NCBI RefSeq assembly: GCF_033958435.1
Contig: NC_134144.1
Coordinates: 10,286,010 to 10,350,009, forward strand
Direction of reading: 5' to 3'
DNA from: Carettochelys insculpta
Taxonomy: Eukaryota > Chordata > Testudines > Carettochelyidae
DNA length: 64,000 bases
Shown here: in pieces, positions 14,101-26,100 of the stretch
How the letters are laid out: the number at the start of each line of letters is the position of its first letter
Position numbering within the stretch: the first letter of the stretch is position 1
Notes under the pieces: generated by a model
Databases searched by the model: none
Told to the model about the DNA's origin: nothing
What the model saw: only the letters and a program-made list of their open reading frames with translations
Translations under genes and position numbers: made by a program

Positions 14101-17100
14101 AGCTTGGAACACGCAAGGAACATCAGCAACGGAAAAATCTCTACTAAAGGAAAAATAATAAACTCACTATGTGGTGATAAATGCGGAATTCTAGTCAATG
14201 GAGATTTTAAATTATGAAGATGGCTATTAAAGGACAAAATAAATGGGGAAATTGGGATAAACAGAAAAATCTGTGTTTGTATCTTTACAGGAATGGAATC
14301 TGGGCGTATAAAAGTAAAAGTCTATTCACAAACATTTTTCAAACTAACATGCACTTACCATCTATGGGAGGCACAGTTTTAATATGCTTCAGGATTTGAT
14401 TCTGAATGATAGGGGTAAGCCTCTCCTTTCCCATAAGTTAATTCTATTGGTGCTAACAGAGAAGAATAATCTAAACATTTGCTAAATATTGAAACTGAAA
14501 TCACACAAACCCTTAGGTCCTTCATCCTTCTTGCTGGGAGTATCCCTGATTGGGTCATCAATACTGCAGTCTGTTCCTGCCCAGGAGAAATTACAAATGC
14601 AAGTGGCTTCATTACTACAGACCTAGAAAAGAAAAACATGAACATTACTGGTTTTGACATACTTTATTAAGATTATTCAATATATGATAGAAATAAGAGG
14701 TAAGAATCACAGAATAAAATTTACTGAACAGATACTGTAACAGGAATGATTATTGTTTAGAAATGTAAAGAAAATCAACAATCTTGGGCAGTATATAACG
14801 GGTTAGGATGGGGTGTTCGCTCTATACAAGCCCAGGAAACATGAATGTGTCTCAGAAGGAGTTAAGTAACCTGACAGATCACACAAAAGAGAGTTGGATT
14901 TGGTGAGCAACTACTAATTAAGATGGGGGCCCATCTGGGGAGAAGTAGCTGATGGAGCTGTGTAAAGCCAAACAGTGAGGGCAGAAGGGGGCTGCCATGT
15001 GCCAATTTTCAGTTGTTCTCTGGGCTTAAAAAGGAAAGGGGGGAACCCAGGAAAGAGAGGTCTAGGAGAAGGAAACCCAAAAGAGGCAAAGTAAGAAAAG
15101 GTTAAGAGAAATGTCTGCAAGGTTTGGGATGATTCAGACCTTAACTACTGATTTGTAAGGTTCCTGGAACCTGGAGTAGCAGAGGCCTGGGTTCCCTGCC
15201 TAATCACTGGGAAATGTCACAGTCAGGGCAGTGAATTGGAGAACTGCCTGACAGGGATCATACAGAAACCCTCTGATACCCTGGAAGGGGAAAACTATAA
15301 TGACCCCCATTTTTATTCACGACTAACAGACACTTGGAGTCTGGGTGGATGAGCTATATGGTGAAGCACCAGTCTAGCTCTTATTTGCTGGTTTCATGAA
15401 GCTGTAAAGGGGGAATATAAATTATGTTACTTGTTTTATTTATCAGTTTTGAACTAATAATTGCAAACCGGAACCACTTTCAAACTAGGGGCCTCATACT
15501 TCCCTAGGCAGCTTGTTTCAGTATAAGAGAGGGTAAATTCTGAGTTTCAACTAACAACTCCTTCCTCATTCTTTGAAGCTGCTGGTATCTGTTTATCTTC
15601 CACCAGAACAGAACAGGGATTAAAACCGCACTCTGAAAGATACTTCTGTGAAAATCTGGGAATTACCCCCACCAAAATTTGCATCACATTTGTAATAATT
15701 ATGAGCTTCTATCGAACCCATATAATTTAAAATACTAAACAACAGAGAATGGTGGCTGTAAATTGGTGATGGTAAAAGGAAAATCAGAGACAGAATAAAC
15801 TGCTGAGGAAAATGATAGACAATGTGTGGTGAAAAAGAGGAAAGATAGAAAGAATGAAATTTTAATTACAAAGATTAGAAGGGCAGTTAGTCATGAATAA
15901 AGGTATCTAATCAACTGAAACATAATGTATACAAACTACAGACTACATAGTTTATAGATAATTCTTAACCCATTTGACCGACAAGCTGATCAAAAGTAAA
16001 TAAGCCATGTAATTTTTGTTTATACCTTATCTCATTCTGCACCCTCTACCATTCACTAAAGAAGCTTATCAAGAAGGATAAAGATAACTTTAATCTTACT
16101 TGTAAGACAGGTTTGTTGAACTGAACATTCGGATTAGCAAAGGCACAATAGGAACGTGAAAGGAACTTCAGAGTTGTTAAGAAAATTTCTTTTTCCCTTT
16201 CTCAGCTCCCATATTTGTGCCTCCTCCCTTCACTATGAACACAATTCAACCTCCTTCGTTCAGTCTGTCTCTCTTTAGGGATTTTCTATCTTGTTGTTTT
16301 TGAAGATACAAACTAACTCGGCTACCTCTCTGATACTTCTTCCCACCTGAGTCTTCCCCATAATGGTGGTGTCTATACTGAGGAAAAACTTCAAAATCGC
16401 CATGCTAATAGCCAAATTGGAGAATACTAATGAGGCGCTGAAATGAATATTCAGTGCCTCATTAGCATGTTGCTGGCTGGGGCACTTTGAAAGTGCCACA
16501 TTTCGCTCATGCACAGCTCATCTACACAGGGGTCCTTTTCTAAAGGACCCTGCAAACATCAAAATCCCCCATTCCCATCAGCTGTTTGCAGGGTCCTTTC
16601 GAAAAGGACCCGCCCGTGCAGACGAGCTGCGCACGAGTGAAACACAGTGCTTTTGAAGTGCTGCGCCAGCAGCATGCTAATGAGGTGCTGAATATTAATT
16701 TCAGCACCTCATTAGTATTCTCCGATTTGGCCATTAGCATGGCCATTTTGAAGTTTTTCCTGAGTGTAGACATAGCCAATAAGAAAATAACTTCTTCATA
16801 TAGAGTCCAGTCCTTCGTGGGACACAGCTGTAGAAATTATAGTGGTCCATCTTATGCCTTGTTGGTCCTGCATTCTCCTCAAAGAGTTGGGAGGAAGAAG
16901 CACAACTAGCCTGAAAAACTAAATGTTTGATCAGTAGTGAAGACCCTTGATCACAGAATCACAGGGCTGGAAGGGACCTCAGGAGGTCATCTAGTCCAGC
17001 CCCCTGCTTCAAGCAGGATCAACCCCTAATAAGTCATCCCAGCCAGGACCTTGTCCAGCTGGGACTTAAAAACCTCAAGGGATAGAGAATCCACCACCTC

Positions 17101-20100
17101 TCTAGGCAACGCATTCCAATGCTTCACCACCTGCCTGGTGAAGAAATTTTTCCTAATATCTAACATACACCTTTCCCTCTTCAACTTCTGACCATTACTC
17201 TTTGTTCTGCCATCTGACACTACTGAGAACAGTTTCTCACCCTCCTCTTTAGAGCTCCCCTTCAGGAAGTTGAAGGCTGCTATTAAATCACCTCTAAGTC
17301 TTCTCTTCTGTAAACTAAACAAGCCCAAATCCCTCAGCCTATCCTCATAGGTCTTGTGCTCCAGCCCCTTAATCATTTTTGTTGCCCTTCGCTGAACCTG
17401 CTCCAGCAAATCCACATCCTTTTTATACTGGGGGGACCAAAACCGGACACAATATTCCAGATGTGGCCTCACCGGTGCCTAATAAAGAGGAATAACTACT
17501 TCTCTAGATATGCTCGAAATGCTCCTCCTAATGCACCCTAGTATGCTGTTAGCCTTCTTGGCTACAAGGGCACACTGTTTACTCATATCCAGCCTTTCGT
17601 CTACCATAACCCCTAGGTCCCTTTCCATTGTACTGCTGCTGAGCCAGTCGGTCCCCAGCCTGTAACAATGTTTGGGATTCTTCCGCCCCACGTGCAGGAC
17701 TCTACACTTCTCCTTATTGAACCGCATCAGATTTCTTTTGGCCCAGTCCTTCAATTTATCCAGGTCACTCTGGAGTCCCTCTCTACCCTCCAACCTATCT
17801 ACCTCTCCCCCTAGTTTTGTGTCATCCGCAAACTTGCTGAGGGTGCAACCCAGTCCCTCATCCAGGTAATTAATAAAGATGTTGAATAACACCGGCCCCA
17901 GAACCGAGCCTTGTGGCACTCCACTTGAAACAAACTGCCATCCAGATATTGAGCCATTGACCACTACTCGTTGGGCCCAACCATCAAGCCAGATTTCTAT
18001 CCATCTTATAGTCCAAGGATCCAATCCATATTTCCTTAACTTATGGACAAGAATGTTGTGGGAGACCAAAAGCCTTGCTGAAGTCAAGGTATATCACATC
18101 CACTGACTTCCTCATGTCCACAGAGCTTGTTACCTCATCATAGAAGCTAATCAGATTGGTGAGGCAGCACTTGCTCCCGGTGAATCCATGTTGGCTACTT
18201 TTCATCACTTTCCCCTCTTCCAAATGCTTCAAAATGGATTCCTTGAGGATTCCCTCCATTATTTTCCCAGGGATTGAGGTAAGGCTGACGGGTCTATAGT
18301 TCCCTGGATTGTCCTTCTTTCCTTTTTTAAAGATGGGCACTACGTTTGCCTTCTTCCAGTTATCTGGTATCTCCCCCGATCTCCAAGAGTCTTCAAGGAT
18401 AATGGCCCAAGGTTCAGCAATGACCTTTGCCAATTCCCTCAGTACCCTGGGGTGCATTAAATCCAGACCCATGGACTTGTGCACATCTAGTTTTTCTAGA
18501 TAGCTCGGAACTTGTTCCTTTCCCACAGATGGCTGCCCTCCACCTTCCCATACCGCATCATCTAGGACCATCCTGGGGAAGTTGACTTTGTCCATGAAGA
18601 CTGAGGCAAAAAAAGCATTGAGTACTTCAGCTTTTCCTGCATCATCTGTCACTAGGTAACCTCCCTCATCCAGTAATGGTCCCACACCTTCTCTGATAAC
18701 CTGTTTATTGTTCACATGCCTGTTGAAACCCTTCTTGTTACTCTTCACATCCCTTGCCAGCTGCAGTTCCAACTGTGCTTTCGCTTTCCTGATTACTGCC
18801 CGGCATTCTCCAGCCATATGTTTATACTCCTCCTTAGTCAACTGTCCACGTTTCCATTTCTTGTATGCATCCTTAATCAAAAGTACTAGAGAGGAAATAA
18901 TGACAAAACTAAGTATAGTTTAAACCAGGGGTTCCCAAAATGTGGGTTGCTGTCTACCCTGGCAGTCCCATGCAGTCTGCTGGCACAATTGCATTCTCTG
19001 GTCAAGCTCTTAGTAAGTCGTTAACTCCAAGTGAGTTGTGTAATCCAAGTAAAAGCTGTGGGACCACAGCTGAGCATGGAAACCCCCCTGCCCACTGTGC
19101 ACAGCCCCCTTTTTTTATGCCTGCCCCAGCTGGACTCCACCGCCCCAACCCTCCCATCAGGGCTTGCAAGGAGCATGTGGCTTTGGGGGCCTCCTCTCCC
19201 ACCTCATGACACTCCCCTGCAATGTATCCAACCACCTCTGTGGCAACAGAGCAACCAGAAGCAGACAGAGCAGCTCAGGATCTGACGGAAGCCCAGGCTG
19301 AGGTTTGGAGGTGACCCCGCAGTGGGAGGATCCTGCGATTTGCAGACTGGGGAGGGCTGGGCATGGGCAAGAAAGGAGGCTGCATGAAGGCCTGGCATTG
19401 TGGCCCTGCAAACAAACCTACGACCCAATGCATCTTTATCTGGCTTTCCTGCAGATACAATCAGTGGCCTCTCAAAGACATAGTTTTCTCTGATTTACAG
19501 TTTTCTTTGAAGGGACTAAAGTGCCAACTAGTCTCCACACTGAGCCCAGGAGAAAAATACGGTGGCTCCTGCTAAACCCGTCCCCCAGAACAATGACCCC
19601 GCCCTCACAATGCATCAGCCACTTGAGTCTCTTTCCTGTGACGCTTCTCCAAGACAGTTGTGAAATGTTTGCAACAGATTAAAAACAGGTGAAGCAGCAG
19701 CAGCTCCAGCAGCAGAGGCACCAGTTTCTGGAGAGCAGTGAGAGCAGTGCAAGCTCCTGGCTGAATGAGGGGAGGAGCTGGTCTGAGCTCCCCATTAAAC
19801 TCTGACAAAGGCTCACGTCCCCCATCTGATCTGACTTGTTTTGTGCCTCTTTTGATAAGTGCTGTTGACACTGGGCCATTTCCACCTGGCTGAATAGACC
19901 TTGTCAGCTCTGGCCCTCCCTCTTACTGGGACCCCACTCTTTAAATACCCCTCTGAAACCACCCCCCCAACTGATGCATCTGATGAAGTGGGTCTTTGCC
20001 CACGAATGCTTATGATGCTCCAAAATATCTGTTAGTCTACAAGGTGCCACAAGACTTCTTGTTATAGTGAATTGTGTTATACTATTTAAAACCTTGTTTC

Positions 20101-23100
20101 TTCAAATGTTACTTGCACCTTTCACACAGTCATAGAATTAAAATATGTCACAAAATCTAAGATGTGTATATTAATGAAATCAGGATGCCTGGCTGAAGAT
20201 TTTAGATACAGAACACTATACTGTACACTGAGTCCTGTTGGTTTTTGAAATATGGACAGCACTTATCTGCTATTACTGAGATGTGGACTTACCCCATGAT
20301 CTGAACAGACTTTTCCATTAGAACCAACAGGGCAGCTGCTTATATTCAAGGATTGAATAGGTAGACATTTCCTGTCTAGGCACATCATGTGAGGGCCACA
20401 TGGAGCTCCATCTTCCACATAACCTAAATCTGTATCATCATCTAGAAGCACATGAGCACCACTAGGAGAAGAAGATTTAAAATACTATTAATGGTATGGT
20501 AGGAGCCTTTTAAAAATATTAAAACACACTAACGGTAAGGATGATAAAAGCCCTTTAACTCCACAGCACACTATAGGAAAGAAGATGGTATTCACAAATT
20601 CACACCACAATTTTTCTATTAATTGCACACCTCTGATATTAAGCACTGACATGAAGCAGCTGTAATATGGTGATTTTGCAGCCTTAATTTGCTCATAGTT
20701 TACATATCTATAACTGACAGAACATCTTTTTTCATACTATACAATGGTATTTCTAGAAAATGTTACTAGTTCACACAATTTGTACATATTGTATGAAAAA
20801 TGTTTTTTCTTATACTCTAATCTCAAATGGGAACAGGGAGTAAATATGGTGAAGAATGGCTGTGTATCTGCACAAGGGAGCATTCTTAATAATCAAATAT
20901 TATTTAATTTTTTAAAAGCACCCATCCACTAATCTACATGTAAGGCAATAAAAACCATGTCTTATGACCAATTAACTGATAACTAAAGATCTCCTCCTAC
21001 CACAATCATTATATAAAACAAACAATTCTTCTTGATACAGTACTACTCCAAACCATGATATTCTTCTTTAATATGCATCTTTTGCCCTTCTGGTTCATGA
21101 TTCTCAAACATTTCATAGATGCTGAACAGTAAGGTTTGATACCAGTCTCTGAAAGGCAGCCTATTGATCTATATGTATTTCTATATGTATTAAATGGAGA
21201 ACAGGGATTTTTAACAAAAGGAAAAATAACATTGCAAATAGTGACTTTTAACTTTAACAAATTTAAATGTAGCCATTTACATTTTTATCTTTATCTTTTT
21301 CACAGAGTCCTATATTTCACTATCAGAAGGGACAATTGTGATGATCTAGTCTGACTTCTTGATAACACAGGTTATGTCTCCACTGAAGACACTAATGTGG
21401 CACAGGTACTGCTCTGTGGTAGAACTTCAGTGTACGCACTTCAGCACAGGGGAATTTGTTCTTCTCATTGTATACAATCCAGCTCTCCTGTCACTGTATA
21501 ATTCTTCTGTTGACCTACTTCTTCTGTCTGTACTAGGTTCTCGCTCAAGGCTGTGGATTCTTTATACTCCTGAAAGACGTAGTAATGCTGATGTAACATT
21601 TCACTTTAGACAGCCTTCAGCCACAAACGTCACCAAATTATTCCTAGATCATATCTTTTAGTAAAACATCCAATATTGGTTTAAAAATTGTCCATGACAG
21701 AGGACACACCATGCCCCTTGGTAAATTGGTCCAATGATTGGTAACCCTCACTGTCAAAAATGTACACCTTACCTGTAGTCTAAATTCATCTAATTTCAGC
21801 TTCAAGACACTGAATCATGTTTTTATTTTTTCTCTACTAGACTGAAGAGCCCACTTTGAAATATGTGTTTCCCTTAAGTACCTCTTGACTGATCAGGTCA
21901 GCATTTAATCTCTTTGTAAATGGAAATAGGCTCTAGGACCTAAATTTATCACTATGAAGATATGATTTTTAATCCTTTTGATCACTTGGCTGCTTTTTCA
22001 CTCTCCTCCAATTTATCAACACCCTTCTTGAATTGTAGACACCAAACCAGGACACTGTTCGATTAACACTACAGATTATCTCTACCCCGATTTGAAATTC
22101 CCCTTATTATGCATCCAAAGATTGCATTCACTCTTTTAGCCACAGTATCACACTGAGAAGTCATGATCAGCTGATTACCCACCTCAGCCCCCAAACCTTT
22201 TTCAGATTCACTGAGTTTCAGGGTAAATACTCCCATCGAGTAAGTATGACCCATGTTCTTTGTCCCTCAATGTGTACATTTTAGCTAATTAAAACTCAAC
22301 ATTGTTTGTGCCCAGCATATCAAGTGATCCAGATCACTCTTTACCGTTGAACTGTCCTCTTTATTTACCACTCCCTCAATTTTTGTGTCATCTGTAAACT
22401 TTGAGTGATGGTTTTATTTTTTTCTTTCAGATCATTAATAAAAATTGCTAAATAGCTTACAGTCAAGAACCAAAATCTGTGGAACCCACTAGAAACAAAC
22501 CCCTTTGATGATTCCTCATTAACAATTACATTAGCTATCTCTTAATCCATCCAATTTGGTTATGGATAGAATACACATTTATGTATGCTCTGTTTCCCTT
22601 TACCTGCAATCTACCACACGTCCCTGGTGGTAAAAAGAGGTTGGAGTAATTTCTCCCTGAAGATGACCAATTTGTGGAACTCGTGTAAGATTGCTACAGA
22701 GCAAAAAGCCACAGAAGACATCACTGCAAAAGAAAAAAAAAACAAAGCAAGGAACAAAATTATCAAATAAATATTATGACTCTAAGATATAAAATGTTGT
22801 GTCAAAAGCAATGAAGGCACAACAAACCAATAATATTGCTCCAATAAACAGCTTAGGACCAGTTTCTGCCACTGCTGACCACCAAGTAAGAATTTACACA
22901 GTGAGCAGCACCACTGTCTTCAGTGGTATTACTTGGTGTGAACAACAATGGCATAACCACACAACCAACTAATTGTGCTAATTGCAAAAGCAAAAATGAA
23001 AAGTCTAACCACTTGGTTAGTTATGAATTGTAGAATTTCCCCATGATAGTCTGAACAAAAAAAGAAATCTATTTCCACAAAAACGCTTACATATATTAAA

Positions 23101-26100
23101 AGCTGCATACAGGTGGACAAACTGTACCCAGTTTTGTTATACCACACTATATTATATTCTGCTTTTTTGAGTAGTTTGATTTTTTTTTGGTAATGATACA
23201 ATTTCCTTATTTTATTCCCGGTGCCATTATAGTACAATCATAATGATTATAAGAATAATGTTCTGGGTGCACAACTGCATTCTTAGGAAAGAGACTGACT
23301 TCTCTCTGCCACTTCATAAATATAAAACTGTGGTAGCAAACTAAATTTCAAGCTTGCATAGACTGTCCATATTCTTGCATTGAAGTAGCACATACAGCTG
23401 GATGAATATTACAGAACAGTGTGAATATCTGTGTGCATTACAAATGTCTGTGCTCCTTTGTATTAGCTATTTTCAAACAGACAGAGTAATGTTTTTAAGG
23501 TTGTGTTTGACTGGTTTGTTTGTTTTATATGTGAGTGCTGGGAGGAATGGCTGTTCTTCACATGACTATTCTTTCCCATTAACAGAATTCACCATTCATC
23601 ATTCTACTCTTAAAGTTTCCATCATCCTACCAAGGAGAAAATATATCAAGTGACAAATAACAAATAGCTGTAGTGAACAAATTCACAGACTTGCATAGGT
23701 CAAAATTTGTTCACTTAATCCGTTCAATTACAGAGAGTAAATAAATGAATACATGAATTTATTTCTGAATGATTCTTGAATTGGAAAAAGCACTAAATCA
23801 AACAAGTCCTTTACCTCTAGTTACATGCTTTCTCAAATAGCTTCCTTCTTAGAAATTTAACACATGCCCAAGACAACAGGGAAAAGTAAAGAAGAGGCGC
23901 TTACACTGGTGGGACCAGCAGTAGAGCCAGAGGAAGAGTTTAATACCAAATCAACTTCCTCTATTTCATGAGCTCTATGGATACTTATTTATGACAGCAG
24001 CCACTGGACATCTTTGAATGCACATTGGCAGGATGAGCCTTTGTCTTCCACAGATTAGTCAGCACTCATTGTCCACAGCCTTCTAGTATCTTTCAAATAT
24101 TTGGTCATACTGTATGTGATGAGATGCAACATGATGGAACATCAAGGTCTCACCTCAGTGGGAGAAGACTACTATCAAGCCCTCACCCCTGGCTACAGGG
24201 TGGAATTATCCAGAAATCACAGGATCTAGCACACATGGAGGTGGAATCCATATGCATATATCTTTGTCCACTTACACCTCAGTCTGAACTTGTGTAAATG
24301 TCTCACTATATAGCTTTTCTGCACAAGCTCAAAGGAGAAGGTTAGTCACCTGTGCAGGAACTGATATTCTTTGAGATGTGTCCCCCTGTGGGTGCTCCAC
24401 ATAAAGTGTCTTAGTACCCTGCACTTATAATAGGACATTTTTCAGCAGCAGTACCTCCTGGTGGCAGCCCATGTGTGGTATGTGGCTTGTGCCTGTAGCT
24501 GTTGTCAATTGTTGCCTACAACCCACCATCCCTCAGTTCCTTCTCTACTATGGAAACATATTATAAATCTGAATGGAAGGGAAGAGGGATGGGTTGGTGA
24601 ACACCCACAGGGACACCCATCTCAAAGAATGTCATTTACTGCTCAGGTAAGTAACCTCTTCTTCTCCTTTGAAGAGTGTCACTGTGGGTGTTTCACATAA
24701 GATAACTAAGGAGCAGTATCCTGTTGTGGCTGGTGGGACTTTTGGAATATAATCTTGAGCAACCATCAGGACAGACGCTTAAAATGGATGTCATCTGATG
24801 AGTATTGTTCAGTTGCATAATGTTTCATAAAAGTGTGTACTGATGTGTACATCGCTGCCTGACAGAGATCATCGATTGGGATGCTGTGAAGGAATAGCCA
24901 GGAGGTGGCAGCAGCTCTGGAGTATGTTTAGGTATGGTATTTAGTTCACAACAAAGTTCTATAAAAGGATATGGCCACATTGAGAATCTCTGTTCAGAAA
25001 TTGGGTGCCCCAAAGAACATTCTGTAGTTGAGATGAACAGTCTTGGGGATTTATGAAATTTTTTTGTTCTCTGTAGATAAAAAGGGAGTGCTTGACTGCC
25101 ATGCAGCCTGTGTAGTCTGGTGTGCTCTGCATCTGCTTGCGGTTTTGGAAAAAACCCAGGTAAGTATATTGATTGACTGATATGAAATGATGATGTGATT
25201 TTTGGTAGAAATTTCAAACGTAGTCTTACTATTACCTTTTCTTTTTAAAATAAAGTACAGGATGGATCAGCGATAAGTGCTGCCAGTTCCCCAACTCTTC
25301 TGGCTGTAGTAATGGCCATCAAAAATGATACTTAGACTGAAAGCTGTAGCAATGAGCATGTGGCCATAGGTTCAAATGGTTTAACCATAAATGTGTGTAG
25401 TATTACCTTTAAGTCCCATGCTGGAATGGTGGTTTTATGGGTGGGAATGTGTTAAGGCCTTTTTTAAACCTTTTTCATGATGGGATGTGTGAGAATTGTG
25501 TATCCATCGATCTTAGTGTGTTGCACAGAAATAGCAGGTACGCGTACTGTTGTAGTGCTGTTAGGTAGGCCCTGATGTTTAAGATATATCATTCAGAAGT
25601 CTCAGTATACTTATGGAGAGAGGGAAGAGTGTTGCTTATATACACCATATCGGCAAATGTCTCAATCTTTCATTATAAGTCCTCCTTGATCTTGGTTTCC
25701 TGTTAATCAGTTTTGGCTGGAGTTCTTGTGAACCCTGTAGCTCTGCTTCTGTAAGCCCTGTAGAAGCCAGATTGCTGGTTGGAGCATCTGGAGATGTGGA
25801 TGGCTGAGCCTGTCATTGTCCTGAGTGAGAAATGGAATCTTGGAAAGACGTAGTGGAGGAGTTACAGACAATTGCATCAGAAATGGGTACTGGGTTTGTT
25901 AAGGCAATAGAGGGGCTATTAAATATTAGCCATTCGCTCTCCAGTTGTATCTTGTGAATTACCCTGTGTAATAGGGGAATGGGTGGAAATGTGTAAAAGA
26001 GGGGAGTGTCCCACTTTATGGAGATTGCTATCTCCCATGAAGTTCTTGTCCAGTCTGGCTCAGTAGTAGTATCTCGAGCATTTGGTATTGGTTGCTGTGG

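Larger units (their letters stand above)
6533..14510. other. ADAM23 intron between EGF-like and first membrane exon
   Basis: This 8-kb intron holds a MITE fragment (7615-7795), foldback repeat copies (7803-7975, 8880-9180, 13808-14035), a MIR-like SINE remnant (9465-9595), a trinucleotide microsatellite (11228-11259) and a motif-rich MITE (11826-12262). Open stretches such as 13141-13671 match no family. The remainder is AT-rich with nothing recognised. Confidence 0.6.
14623..20292. other. ADAM23 intron with MITE and CR1
   Basis: The intron contains a foldback tail (16285-16340), a long-hairpin MITE (16364-16777), a CR1 LINE (16951-18882), a GC-richer non-autonomous DNA element (18922-19600) and another foldback fragment (19975-20065). 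14623-16280 has no recognisable feature. Confidence 0.6.
20462..22603. other. ADAM23 intron with an old LINE
   Basis: 20462-21295 is AT-rich with nothing recognised. The rest is an old CR1/L3-like LINE with an internal insertion. Confidence 0.6.
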
